Position numbers and translations under genes: made by a program. Shown here in pieces: positions 42,967 to 51,497 of a DNA stretch of 64,000 nt (position 1 is the first letter of the stretch; every line of letters begins with the position of its first letter). Where the stretch lies: NCBI RefSeq assembly GCF_003610235.1, contig NZ_RAPR01000001.1:1054001-1118000 (forward strand). Reading direction: 5' to 3'. Origin of the DNA: Catellatospora citrea. GTDB taxonomy: Bacteria; Actinomycetota; Actinomycetes; Mycobacteriales; Micromonosporaceae. The notes beneath the pieces were generated by a model, which was given only the letters and a program-made list of their open reading frames with translations, had not been told where the DNA came from and ran no database searches.

Positions 42967-44520
42967 ATGTCTACCCCTGACGAAAACCCGGTCCCCGGCC
43001 TGCGGGCGCTGGTGCGGGCGGAGTGGTCCGCCTTCCGGTCCGGCCGCGGCCGGCCGGCCGCCCTGCTCGTGGCGGCGCTGGCCGTCATCGCGCTCGCCGT
43101 GCTGCCCGCGCTGAGCACCCACAGCTCGTGCAGCGAAGGCCCGGTGGAGGTGCCCTGCCCCACCGATCCGCGGGACCCGGGCGGCCGGCCCGTCGCCGAC
43201 CTGTTCTTCTTCGCGCACCGGCCGCTGACCGGCGACGGCAGCCTCACGGCGCGGCTGACCTCGATGACCGGGACCATCACCTACCCGCCGCCGGACCACG
43301 ACGAGATCGTCGCCGGCGTGGTGCCGTGGGCGAAGACCGGGATCATCATCAAGGACGGCCTCGGGCAGGGCTCCTCCTACGCCGCGCTGCTGATGACCGG
43401 CGCGCACGGTGTACGGATGCAGCACGACTACACCCACGACACGGCCGGCCGGCCCGGCGGGGTGTCCCCGCAGTCGCCGCGCTGGCTGCGGCTGACCCGC
43501 GCGGGCGACACCATCACCGGCGAGGAGTCGGCCGACGGCACGTCTTGGACGCCCGTCGGCACCGCCCGGCTCGCGGGGCTGCCGGACACGGTGGAGATCG
43601 GCCTGTTCGCCACCTCGCCGGGTGACCTGACGCTGGCACCCGTCGGCCTCGGCGGCAGCATCGGCCAGGTGCGCTTCACCCAGGCCGTCGGCTCCTTCGA
43701 CAACGTCACCACGGCCGGCGGGGTGGCGGCCGGCCCGTGGCGCGCCGACACCGTCGGCGAACTCGGCCACACCGACTGGGAGAAGTTCCACCGCGCGCCC
43801 GGGCTGGTCGAGCAGGGCGGCACGCTCACCGTGACCGGCTCCGGCGACATCGGCCCGATCGGCACCGAGGGCGGCCGCACGTCCAAGGACACCCTGGTCG
43901 GCCTGTTCGTGGCAGTGATCATCCTGATCGTGACGGCGGCCCGGTACGCGGTGTCGCGCACCTCCGCCGGTGCCGCGCCCGGCGGGCGACAGCTGGCGGC
44001 TCGGGCCCTGGTGCTCGGCGGCGCCGTGTTCGCGACCGGGCTCGCGGCCATCGCCGTAGCCGTGCCGCTCGGCACGAAGCTCCTGCGCGACGGCGGCATC
44101 ACGGTCGTCTCGGCGGGCCTGCCGGCCGAGCTGCGCGTCGTCGTCGGAACCGCGCTGCTGCTCGCGCTCGTCGCCGTGCTCGCCCTGGCGCTCGGCGCGC
44201 TGCTACGGCGGGCCTGGCTCGCGGTGACCCTGCTGCTGGCCGGGTTCGTGCTGCCGTACCTGCTGGTGGTCGTGCCGCTGCTGCCCGACGCCGTCGCGGG
44301 CTGGCTGCTGCGGCTCACCCCCGCCGCCGGATTCGCGGTGCTGCAGACGCTGACCGCATACCCCCAGGTCACCATGCATTACGCGCCGTACGCCGGGTAC
44401 TTCCCGCTGCCGTGGTGGGCCGGGCTCGCGGTGACCTGCGCGTTCACCGCGCCGGCACTCGGGTTCGCGCTGCGCCGCGCCCCGCAGCGGCCGGACGCGA
44501 CGCCGGTCGACTGGCGGTGA
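42967..44520 (+). CDS. Orphan ABC-2-type permease with extracytoplasmic concanavalin-like domain
   Basis: 517 residues. An N-terminal membrane helix (~28-48) is followed by ~280 residues outside the membrane that look like a beta-sandwich of the LamG/DUF1349 kind (GIIIKDGLGQGSSYAALLM, PRWLRLTRAGDTITGEESAD, TVEIGLFATSP). Then come about six C-terminal membrane helices (~310-505). No ATPase gene is adjacent. It is divergent from the two-component genes, so it may be their target. The ATG at 42967 follows AGAACCGAAAGC. The domain call is from pattern recognition. Confidence 0.7.
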   Translation: MSTPDENPVPGLRALVRAEWSAFRSGRGRPAALLVAALAVIALAVLPALSTHSSCSEGPVEVPCPTDPRDPGGRPVADLFFFAHRPLTGDGSLTARLTSMTGTITYPPPDHDEIVAGVVPWAKTGIIIKDGLGQGSSYAALLMTGAHGVRMQHDYTHDTAGRPGGVSPQSPRWLRLTRAGDTITGEESADGTSWTPVGTARLAGLPDTVEIGLFATSPGDLTLAPVGLGGSIGQVRFTQAVGSFDNVTTAGGVAAGPWRADTVGELGHTDWEKFHRAPGLVEQGGTLTVTGSGDIGPIGTEGGRTSKDTLVGLFVAVIILIVTAARYAVSRTSAGAAPGGRQLAARALVLGGAVFATGLAAIAVAVPLGTKLLRDGGITVVSAGLPAELRVVVGTALLLALVAVLALALGALLRRAWLAVTLLLAGFVLPYLLVVVPLLPDAVAGWLLRLTPAAGFAVLQTLTAYPQVTMHYAPYAGYFPLPWWAGLAVTCAFTAPALGFALRRAPQRPDATPVDWR

Positions 44521-44522
44521 AC

Positions 44523-44565
44523 GCAGACCGGTGCGGGAGCCGTCGTGGCTCCCGCACCGGTCTGC
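44523..44565. terminator. Strong bidirectional hairpin terminator
   Basis: A perfect 19-bp inverted repeat (left arm GCAGACCGGTGCGGGAGCC) with a 5-base loop (GTCGT), placed between the convergent permease and erythromycin-esterase genes. Confidence 0.85.
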
Positions 44566-44599
44566 TCAGCCCTGGTCGGCGAGGACCTTCAGCACGAAC

Positions 44600-45862
44600 T
44601 CAGTCCTTGTCGGCGGGCACGTCCCGCAGGAACAGGATGCCGTCGCTGGCGGCGACGTGGGCGGGATCCCGCGGGAAGTAGCCGTGGTCGTCGGTGTTGT
44701 CCGCGCGCCGCACGGGTTCCACCCCGGCGGCGTGCAGCGCGGCGGCCAGGCGGCGGCCGTCGAGCAGGTAGCGGTCGTCCGGAAGCGTCGACAGGACGCC
44801 CTCGAAGGTGTCGGCCGCCGGTGCGCCGAGGCCGCGATGGCGCATCGCGCCGACCGCCGTGGCCACGAAGGCGTAGCGCGCGCCGAGGTCGGCGGCGGCG
44901 ATCGCCCCGGCGGTCCACCAGGTCAGCGCCTGGTTGAGGTAGTCGGCCTGCCAGTGGCCCTCCTCGCGCTGCAGGTGCGCGTTGTGCGCGAACACCAGCG
45001 TCGGGCCCCGGTCGGCCTCCCTGGCCTCGATCGCCAGCAGGTTCTCGGCCATCATCGTGTCGCGCGTGATCATGAGCCGGGCATACCGCGACGGGGAGGC
45101 GGCCGCCATCACCGCGTGGTATCGCAGCAGGCCCGCGGCCGCACGCGCGTGCAGCCGGGCCCGCCACCGGTCCTCCTCCGGCGCTGCGGCGAGCAGTCGC
45201 GGGGCCTGCGCCGACAGCAGCGCCTGCAGGTCGTCGGCGAGCAGCCGGAGCCGCACCGCCTCCGGCGACGAGCCGACCGACCGCGACGGGTCCATCGCCG
45301 CCGCCTCATCGGTCCAGCGGTCGTCGCCGCCGGCAAGGTCCTCGATCAGGGCCGCGTCGTCCGGAAGCTGCCCGGGGTCGCCCCAGGCCGCGACGTGGTC
45401 GCGCACCTCGGCCAGGGCGTGGCGCGGGCTGGCGGCGTACATCATCTCCGTCGGGGCGTCGAAGCCGTAGAAGCGCAGCCGGTCGCCGTCCGGGCGGCCC
45501 TGGTTGTGCTCCCGCATCCAGGCGACCAGTTCCCGGTTGCCCGCGAACGCGCCCCAGCCGTGACTGACGCCGTGTGCCATGACGTCGTCGAGCGTGCCCG
45601 GGCCGCCCGCGACGTACGCGTCCACGGCCAGCCCGGCCAGGCAGTCGCTCTCCAGCGCGATCGACCGGTAGCCCTCGTGCTCCACGAGATGGCGCAGCAG
45701 CCGGTTGCGCACCCGGAGGAACAGCTCCTCACCGTGGACGGGTTCGCCGAGGCCGAGCAGCCGCGGCCGGACCGGCAGCGCGTCGAGCAGCCGGGTCACG
45801 GCGGGCCCGGCGTCGTCGGTGAACGCCCAACCGGCGTCGGGCAGGGCGGCATGGATGGTCAT
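44600..45862 (-). CDS. Erythromycin esterase family protein
   Basis: 420 residues. Family hallmarks are present: GEPVHGEE near residue 40 (equivalent to Glu43/His46 of EreB), IALESD (equivalent to Glu74), and LVFAHNAHLQRE (equivalent to the His285/His288 pair). EreA/EreB open the macrolide lactone by hydrolysis, but many family members have no known substrate. It is divergent from the double-HTH MerR regulator across a palindrome-rich 117-base gap, which implies inducible expression. The ABC-F gene 4 kb away is another possible antibiotic-response gene. Confidence 0.85.
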   Translation of the reverse strand: MTIHAALPDAGWAFTDDAGPAVTRLLDALPVRPRLLGLGEPVHGEELFLRVRNRLLRHLVEHEGYRSIALESDCLAGLAVDAYVAGGPGTLDDVMAHGVSHGWGAFAGNRELVAWMREHNQGRPDGDRLRFYGFDAPTEMMYAASPRHALAEVRDHVAAWGDPGQLPDDAALIEDLAGGDDRWTDEAAAMDPSRSVGSSPEAVRLRLLADDLQALLSAQAPRLLAAAPEEDRWRARLHARAAAGLLRYHAVMAAASPSRYARLMITRDTMMAENLLAIEAREADRGPTLVFAHNAHLQREEGHWQADYLNQALTWWTAGAIAAADLGARYAFVATAVGAMRHRGLGAPAADTFEGVLSTLPDDRYLLDGRRLAAALHAAGVEPVRRADNTDDHGYFPRDPAHVAASDGILFLRDVPADKD

Positions 45863-45892
45863 CAGGTGTGATCCTCTCGACGAGTCGACACC

Positions 45893-45951
45893 TTCAACCG
45901 TATCGTTGAACCAACGGTGTAAACTTTCTCTCGATCTTTCGACAGGATCGA
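45893..45951. promoter_or_regulatory. Divergent promoter/operator with nested palindromes
   Basis: Between the esterase and MerR genes lie TTCAAC-N6-GTTGAA (45893-45910), GTTG-AAC-CAAC (45905-45915), ACCGT-N12-ACGGT (45897-45918) and TCGATC-N9-GATCGA (45931-45951). The first group is the best candidate for MerR-type binding and the last may be a second operator. Confidence 0.5.
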
Positions 45952-45979
45952 CCTGAAACCCTCAAACGATGGTCACCTC

Positions 45980-46735
45980 ATGAGCGAACCGCGGCTACGG
46001 CCGGTCGACCTGGCCCGGGGACAGGGGCTGTCCACCCAGGCGATCCGCAACTACGAGGAGGCGGGCATCCTCCCGCCCGCGGACCGCACCCCGTCCGGCT
46101 ACCGCGTCTACACCGGACTGCACGTCCTGGCGCTGCGCGCGTTCGCGGCCCTGGCACCGGGACACGGCCACCAGACCGCGACAGCGATCATGCGGGCGGT
46201 CAACGAGGACGCCGTCGAGGACGCGCTCGCCATCATCGACGACAGCCATCTGCAACTGCGCGACGACCGGCGCACCCTCACCACGGTCGAGCAGGCACTA
46301 CGCGACCTGGCCGGCACTGAGCCCGCGGTGTCCCGAGCTGCGGGCGCCTTCGTCGGGCCGCTCGCCCGGCAGCTCGGCGTCAAACCGGCGACGCTGCGCA
46401 AATGGGAGCGGGCCGGGGTGGTCCGCCCGCGGCGCGACCCGTCGACCGGCTACCGCGTCTACTCCCCGGCCGACGTGCGCGACGCCCGGCTGGCGCACCA
46501 GCTCCGGCGCGGCGGCTACCTGCTGGAGCAGATCGCACCCCTGCTAGACCAGGTGCGGACGGCCGGCGGCGTCGCGCCGCTGGAGGCGATGCTGGAGGAC
46601 TGGCGCGACCGGCTCGCCGGACGCGCCCGCGCGATGCTGTCCGGCGCCGCCGAACTGGACGCCTACCTGCAGGAACGGACCGGGCCGTCCGATCCCGGCC
46701 GGACAGGTCGCCGACCTGCCGACCCGGTGCCCTGA
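45980..46735 (+). CDS. MerR-family regulator with two tandem HTH domains (TioE-like)
   Basis: 251 residues. HTH 1 (~8-75): GLSTQAIRNYEEAGILPP then SGYRVYTGLHV. HTH 2 (~127-200): LARQLGVKPATLRKWERAGV then TGYRVYSPADVRDARL. Single MerR proteins have one such domain and dimerise. Here two are fused, as in the TioE group of actinomycete regulators. Effector-binding sequence is short, only a helical C-terminus. It probably controls the divergent erythromycin-esterase gene and itself. Confidence 0.85.
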   Translation: MSEPRLRPVDLARGQGLSTQAIRNYEEAGILPPADRTPSGYRVYTGLHVLALRAFAALAPGHGHQTATAIMRAVNEDAVEDALAIIDDSHLQLRDDRRTLTTVEQALRDLAGTEPAVSRAAGAFVGPLARQLGVKPATLRKWERAGVVRPRRDPSTGYRVYSPADVRDARLAHQLRRGGYLLEQIAPLLDQVRTAGGVAPLEAMLEDWRDRLAGRARAMLSGAAELDAYLQERTGPSDPGRTGRRPADPVP

Positions 46736-46778
46736 CCTCGGTGCTCAAGCACCACGGTGCTTGAGTGGAAGCGACGAG

Positions 46779-47480
46779 TCATGCGGGCATCAGGATCAGC
46801 CAGGCGAAGCCGAGCACGCCGCGGTAGCCGCCGAGGTACTCCTCGCGGCGCTGGTCGGCGAAGGCGCGAGCCTGCGGCGTGCCGACCTGCTCGATCCCGG
46901 CTCGCCAGTCGGACTCGAAGTCGTCCCACTCGGCAAGAGTCGACTCGGCGATGTGCAGCGGCCGGAACCCGGCGGCCACCGCGAGACGGGCGAGCCCGGC
47001 CAGATCGGGCAGGTCACCGAACACCTCGCGGACCTGGTCGGCGGGCTCGGTCCGGTAGAAGCCCTCGCCGAACAGCAGCCGCCCGCCCGGCGCGGTGAGC
47101 CGGTGCAGCGCGGCGAGCGCGGGCGCGGTCCCGTCCCAGATGTGGCTTCCGCCGACGTTGACGACGACATCGGCGGGCCGCGTCCAGGTGGTCGCGTCAG
47201 CGGTGTGGAAGGTGACCTGGTCGAGGCCGAGCGATGCCGCGCGGGCGCGTTCGGCGATCGCGGGGTCGTGTTCCACCCCGTCGCCGCCGATGCCGTGCGC
47301 GCGGCACAACCGCCGGAGCAGCTCGCCGCTGCCGCAGCCCAGGTCCAGCACGCGCCGACCGGAGTCCGCCGGGGCCAGCCGACGGACGAGGTCGGCCACC
47401 CGCTCCTCGCTCAGCGGCGCGTTGTGGACGAGGTTCGCGGCGGCCGCGGCGAACAGCGGCTTGAGATCTTGGTCGGTCAC
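46779..47480 (-). CDS. Class I SAM-dependent methyltransferase
   Basis: 233 residues from the GTG at 47480. SAM-binding motif I is VLDLGCGSGELLRRL, with the acidic end of strand 2 (GDGVEHDP), DAT (motif II) and GGRLLFGEGFY (motif III). The C-terminal EEYLGGYRGVLGFAWLIL is a family-typical end. Longer in-frame starts up to 47582 lack a ribosome-binding site. Substrate is unknown. The gene stands alone, converging on the MerR gene. Confidence 0.85.
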   Translation of the reverse strand: MTDQDLKPLFAAAAANLVHNAPLSEERVADLVRRLAPADSGRRVLDLGCGSGELLRRLCRAHGIGGDGVEHDPAIAERARAASLGLDQVTFHTADATTWTRPADVVVNVGGSHIWDGTAPALAALHRLTAPGGRLLFGEGFYRTEPADQVREVFGDLPDLAGLARLAVAAGFRPLHIAESTLAEWDDFESDWRAGIEQVGTPQARAFADQRREEYLGGYRGVLGFAWLILMPA

Positions 47481-47635
47481 GCGCCCACCGTATCGGTTCC
47501 TCGCCTGGCAGATCTGGAGAGGCGGCACCCACCACCGGCGACCCCCGACCGGTCCAGCCGCCGCCCGTATCCGCTCAACCACACCCCGGCCTGCGAACTC
47601 CTGAGTGCTCGGATCGCCACATGGAAGTCCGCCTG

Positions 47636-47664
47636 TTGACGGCGGATCGCAACGGGTCTACGGT
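47636..47664 (+). promoter_or_regulatory. Promoter of the pectate lyase gene
   Basis: TTGACG (47636-47641), a 17-base spacer and TACGGT (47659-47664) give a near-consensus housekeeping promoter. The predicted start, about 47671, falls just before the LacI-type operator. Confidence 0.65.
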
Positions 47665-47672
47665 CAGCACTC

Positions 47673-47686
47673 GGGAAGCGCTTTCC
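47673..47686. promoter_or_regulatory. LacI/CebR-type operator
   Basis: GGGAAGCGCTTTCC is a palindrome with a GCGC centre and one mismatch between arms, matching the form of actinobacterial LacI-family sugar-repressor sites. It lies at the predicted start site of the pectate lyase transcript, so a sugar signal probably relieves repression. The regulator gene is not in the window. Confidence 0.6.
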
Positions 47687-47794
47687 AAAGCCGGAAACAC
47701 CGGTCCACCAGTGCCTGATCAGCACTGTCGCCATCGGACCGCGCACGTCCCGTGCCGTCGCCCAACGGCACGGTCCCCCGACCCGGAGGCACCC

Positions 47795-49204
47795 GTGGCA
47801 ACTCGCCCGCTCCCCCGTTCCCGACCACGAACGTGGTCCCTCATCGCGGGGCTAGTCCTCGCCCTCACCACCAGCGCGATGGCCCTCAGCCAGAACGCCT
47901 TCGCCGCCACCGTCTTCAGCGACAACTTCGAGGACGGCACCGCCGACGGCTGGTCCAAGTCCGGCGGCACCTGGACGGTCGTCACCGACGGCACCAAGGC
48001 CCTGCAGCAGAGCAACACCGGCACCGACAACGCCCGTGAATTCGCCGGCTCCACCAGCTGGACCGCGTACACGGTCACCGCCCGGGTGAAGCCGCTGAGC
48101 TTCGGCAGCAACGGCCACGTCTCCCTGCTGGCCCGCTCGACCGGCGCGACCGTCTACTACCGGCTGTCCCTGCGGCCGGGCAACTCCGTGCAGCTGCAGG
48201 CGGTCAACGGCAGCTCGGTCGCCGTGCTGGGCAGCGTCACCCGCACCGTGGCCACCGGCACCTGGTACACCCTCGGCATCGAGGCCAACGGCAGCACCAT
48301 CCGCGGCCTCGTCGACGGCACCGTGATCGCGTCGGCGACCAGCACCGCGATCGCCAACGGCCGGATCGGGCTGCAGACCTCGTACAGCAGCGGGGACTTC
48401 GACGACATCACGGTCACCACCGGTGGCACGACGACCCCCACCACTCCGGCCCCGTCGGCGACGACCAGCCCGCGGCCGTCGGCGTCACCGTCGGCCCCGG
48501 GCTCCCCGTCGCCGACCGTGAGTCCGGCGCCCACCGGCTGGCCCACGCCGAGCGGCAACGCGCCGGTCGACAACGGCACCATCGCGGTAAGCGGCGTCTT
48601 CGACGGCGGCATGAAGCGCTACTGCTGCATCGGCGACGGCGGCCAGGGCGAGAGCCAGGACCCCGTGTTCGAGCTGGCCCCCGGCGCCACCATCAAGAAC
48701 GTGATCCTGGGCGCGCCCGCCGGTGACGGCATCCACTGCCTCGGCAACTGCACCATCGAGAACGTCTGGTGGGAGGACGTGGGCGAGGATGCGGCGACGT
48801 TCCTCGGCGGCACGAACTACTACGTGATCGGCGGCGGCGCCCGCGCGGCGTCGGACAAGATCTTCCAGCACAACGGGCCCGGCACGCTGCATATCAGCGG
48901 GTTCTACGCGGAGAACTTCGGCAAGCTCTACCGGGCCTGCGGCAACTGCAGCTCGTCGTACCAGCGGCACGTGGTCATCGACAACGTGCGGGTCAAGAGC
49001 GGCGACGTCATCGCCGGCATCAACATCAACTGGGGTGACACCGCGCGGTTCAGCCGGATCACCGTGATCGGCGACTCGAGCCACTCGACCGTCATCTGCG
49101 ACAAGTTCAACGGGGTCCCGAAGGGCAGCGAGCCCACCCACGTCGGCAGCGGCGCGGACGGCGTGAACTGCTTCTACAGCGCCGGCGACATCAGCTGGCA
49201 GTGA
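47795..49204 (+). CDS. Secreted pectate lyase, polysaccharide lyase family 3, with N-terminal beta-sandwich
   Basis: 469 residues. The GTG at 47795 has a GGAGG box 7 bases upstream. A signal peptide with an Arg-rich start (RPLPRSRPRTW, then a hydrophobic core to AFAA) leads into a LamG/DUF1080-like beta-sandwich (~40-210), a Thr/Pro/Ser linker (~215-255) and a parallel beta-helix lyase domain (~260-469: GMKRYCCIGDGGQGE, IENVWWEDVGEDAATF, KIFQHNGPGTLHISGFYAEN). PL3 enzymes cleave polygalacturonate using Ca2+. It is controlled by the promoter/operator just upstream. Confidence 0.9.
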   Translation: MATRPLPRSRPRTWSLIAGLVLALTTSAMALSQNAFAATVFSDNFEDGTADGWSKSGGTWTVVTDGTKALQQSNTGTDNAREFAGSTSWTAYTVTARVKPLSFGSNGHVSLLARSTGATVYYRLSLRPGNSVQLQAVNGSSVAVLGSVTRTVATGTWYTLGIEANGSTIRGLVDGTVIASATSTAIANGRIGLQTSYSSGDFDDITVTTGGTTTPTTPAPSATTSPRPSASPSAPGSPSPTVSPAPTGWPTPSGNAPVDNGTIAVSGVFDGGMKRYCCIGDGGQGESQDPVFELAPGATIKNVILGAPAGDGIHCLGNCTIENVWWEDVGEDAATFLGGTNYYVIGGGARAASDKIFQHNGPGTLHISGFYAENFGKLYRACGNCSSSYQRHVVIDNVRVKSGDVIAGININWGDTARFSRITVIGDSSHSTVICDKFNGVPKGSEPTHVGSGADGVNCFYSAGDISWQ

Positions 49205-49210
49205 CACGGC

Positions 49211-49243
49211 GCTGCTGCCGGGACCACGCGTCCCGGCAGCAGC
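49211..49243 (+). terminator. Hairpin terminator of the pectate lyase gene
   Basis: Perfect 14-bp arms (GCTGCTGCCGGGAC and complement) around a 5-base loop, 7 bases after the stop codon. Confidence 0.85.
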
Positions 49244-49307
49244 ACGTCGCTGCGCGTAAGCGCACCGCACGGCATGTATACATCTACGTTTTCGGGGGAT
49301 TCACTCG

Positions 49308-49862
49308 ATGCATTCCGTCTCATGGACACGCACGCGTCTTCGCATCGGCGCGATACTGGCGGTGACAGCCGTTGTGGCCGCCTCACTCATCCTGCCTCGG
49401 GCGGCGCTTGCCACCACATACGATCGCGGGATGGCGTTGCCGGCCTTCTCGGTGAAGCCATACGACTACAACAGCTTGTGGCAGGTGCCGATGGACCGGG
49501 CGCTCAGCGCCTGGAACGTGACGCCGACGCCCGTTTGGATCACCAAGTCGTCGTCGGCCAAGAGCATCATCGTGGCCCAGCAATATCCGGGCAAGACCTG
49601 GTTCGGCCTGTACACGCCGCACGGTTCGAAGCCGGACAGGTATTTCGACATCAAGCTCAACTCGCTGGAGATCTCCAAGGCGACGACCAATTTCGACAAG
49701 TTCGTCCAGTACAACCTCGTGCACGAACTCGGCCACGCACTGAGCCTCATCGACAACCCGGTGACGAGCCAAGTATCGATCATGAAGTACGGCGTCGACT
49801 TCAACCTCTACTACGTGCCCCAGCAGTACGACATCAATGACGTCAACAACTACTACAACTAG
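49308..49862 (+). CDS. Secreted zinc metalloprotease, snapalysin-like
   Basis: 184 residues. A signal peptide (residues ~1-35, ending near ALAT) precedes a small catalytic domain. The zinc site is HELGHALSLID (His139, Glu140, His143, Asp149). The third ligand is Asp, as in snapalysins (HExxHxxGxxD), although the usual Gly is Ser. A Met-turn candidate follows (SIMKYG, Met159). It is followed after 13 bases by a lipoprotein gene, so the two are probably co-transcribed. Confidence 0.78.
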   Translation: MHSVSWTRTRLRIGAILAVTAVVAASLILPRAALATTYDRGMALPAFSVKPYDYNSLWQVPMDRALSAWNVTPTPVWITKSSSAKSIIVAQQYPGKTWFGLYTPHGSKPDRYFDIKLNSLEISKATTNFDKFVQYNLVHELGHALSLIDNPVTSQVSIMKYGVDFNLYYVPQQYDINDVNNYYN

Positions 49863-49875
49863 AGAGCGGGCCACC

Positions 49876-50490
49876 ATGATCAGACGCCTCAAGCCCGCCC
49901 TCGTCCTGGCCGTGGTGCCGGTGCTGCTCGGTGCGGTGGCGTGTTCGTCGCAGCCGGTGCCGCCGGAGCCCCAGACGGTCACCTTCAGCGCCTCCTACCC
50001 GGAATACTCGTCGGTCGCGGAGCTCTGGTCCACGGCCGACCTGGTCATCGAGGCCACCGTGCAGCCAGGCGGCCGGGTGATGGTGGAGATGCCGGCCGCC
50101 GATGACGGCACCGATCCCCGGGCCGATCCCGGAGGATCGCACGAAGGCCTCACCGAGGAGCAGGTCGGCGTTGTCTATACCGTGCGTACCGTCGAGATCA
50201 GCCGGGTTCTGAAAGGCACGGCCTCAGCCGGTCAGCACATCGGGGTCCAGGAGATGGGCGGCACCCGCAACGGCGTTCGGTACGTCGAAGCAGGCGCCAC
50301 GCTGCTCGCGGAGAAGAGCAGGGTGCTGCTGTTCCTCCGGACCTACGCCGACTTCGCCGCGGCACCGCTGAACCCGCTTCAGGCCAGGTTCGATCTGGAC
50401 AGCCACGGGGGCTACCGGTCGTTGCCGGGCAACACGCTCCGTGTCACCAAGGCCGAGCTTGACGCGCTGCGGGCCGGTCGGGTGAGTTAG
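49876..50490 (+). CDS. Predicted lipoprotein of unknown function
   Basis: 204 residues. The start is KR-rich (MIRRLKP), followed by a hydrophobic core and a lipobox (LGAVAC, Cys23). The mature part is a beta-rich domain (~45-165) with LWSTADLVIEATV and a disordered acidic loop (~75-100). The Glu and Asp residues do not form a known catalytic motif. It follows the snapalysin-like gene closely and might bind or protect the protease; that is inference from position. Confidence 0.7.
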   Translation: MIRRLKPALVLAVVPVLLGAVACSSQPVPPEPQTVTFSASYPEYSSVAELWSTADLVIEATVQPGGRVMVEMPAADDGTDPRADPGGSHEGLTEEQVGVVYTVRTVEISRVLKGTASAGQHIGVQEMGGTRNGVRYVEAGATLLAEKSRVLLFLRTYADFAAAPLNPLQARFDLDSHGGYRSLPGNTLRVTKAELDALRAGRVS

Positions 50491-50524
50491 TCGCACGTCC
50501 CACCGGCGTGGCAGGCCACAAGGA

Positions 50525-50576
50525 CGGAGGTCTGCGTGTCTCGGGTGCACGACGCACCGGGAACCGCAGACCTCCG
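50525..50576 (+). terminator. Hairpin terminator after the lipoprotein gene
   Basis: Outer arms CGGAGGTCTGCG and CGCAGACCTCCG (12 bp, perfect) enclose a second stem (GGTGC with GCACC). It lies 34 bases after the stop and also faces the convergent M23-like gene. The remaining 50577-50721 shows nothing recognisable. Confidence 0.75.
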
Positions 50577-50721
50577 GACCCGACGGCCACCCCGCTGCCG
50601 GCCCCGTCGGTGCTGTACGGACCGCCTTGCCCGGCAATTGCGCGGCGACCACGATGGACACGTCCCGCAGCAGGTGGCCTGTTCATCGCATCGATGATAT
50701 TGACCTCGCGCCCGACGCGCG

Positions 50722-51414
50722 TCAGTGATTCACGTCGGCGGCGGGCAGCGGTGCGACGATCGCGCCCTCGCCCGGCACGCCGGCCTGTCTGATCAGGAAC
50801 CGGGCCGAACCGCGGGGCCGCTCGCGGAAGTGCCGGAACGCCATCGGCACGCCGCGCGCCACGGACAGGTCCGCGCTGTCCATGACCTGCAGGTGCACGT
50901 GCGGCTGGGTCGAGTTGCCGGAGTTGCCGCAGTCGGCGAGCCGGTCACCCGCCGCCACCGGCGTGCCCGCGGCGACGCGCAGGGAGCCGGCCCTCAGGTG
51001 TACGAGCGCCACGAACACCCCGCTCTCCCGCAGCTCGATGACCACGTGGTTGCCGGCGATCGCCGGCACCCCCTGCCGGAGCCGTCCCGCCTGGCCCAGC
51101 ATGTACGGCACCAGGGCCAGCTGCGAACGGCGCCCGGCGTGGTCGGGTTCGCCGTCGTGGGCCGCGACGACGATGCCGTCGGCGGGTGCCAGGATCGGGC
51201 GGCCGAAGCCGAAGTAGCGGTCGGCCGGTTCGGTGGCGAGCACGGTACGCCAGTCGCGGTGTCCCGCGCTGCGGCCGCGCTCGTCCACCCCGACGAAGTC
51301 GATGGCATACCGCGAACCCATCAGGTCGGTGCCGTGGCTGGGCACCCGCCGCGCCGGGCTGTTCCTGGCCAGCCACAGCCCGGTGAACGGCAGCGACACG
51401 ACGACCTCGCGCAT
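50722..51414 (-). CDS. M23/LytM-like peptidase domain protein
   Basis: 230 residues from the ATG at 51414, which has a GAGGG box about 8 bases upstream; an ATG at 51447 would give 241 but lacks one. Zinc-site motifs of the lysostaphin fold are visible: PSHGTDLMGSRYAIDF (His and Asp), GNHVVIEL, LVHLRAGSLRV and TQPHVHLQVMD (HxH). There is no signal peptide, unlike secreted cell-wall endopeptidases, so it may be cytoplasmic or act on another substrate. Its stop faces the lipoprotein gene's terminator. Confidence 0.75.
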   Translation of the reverse strand: MREVVVSLPFTGLWLARNSPARRVPSHGTDLMGSRYAIDFVGVDERGRSAGHRDWRTVLATEPADRYFGFGRPILAPADGIVVAAHDGEPDHAGRRSQLALVPYMLGQAGRLRQGVPAIAGNHVVIELRESGVFVALVHLRAGSLRVAAGTPVAAGDRLADCGNSGNSTQPHVHLQVMDSADLSVARGVPMAFRHFRERPRGSARFLIRQAGVPGEGAIVAPLPAADVNH

Positions 51415-51497
51415 CGCCTGCCCTCGCGAAGGCAACCCTTCCCCCATGCCCGCAGCCTAGGCGCACCGCGCCAGACCGGCCGGCCGCGTGCCCGCCG

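Larger units (their letters stand above)
47481..47794. other. 314-base divergent region before the pectate lyase gene
   Basis: It contains the lyase promoter and LacI-type operator and a ~120-base leader ending in a GGAGG box. On the methyltransferase side (47481-47630) I see no clear promoter. Confidence 0.5.
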
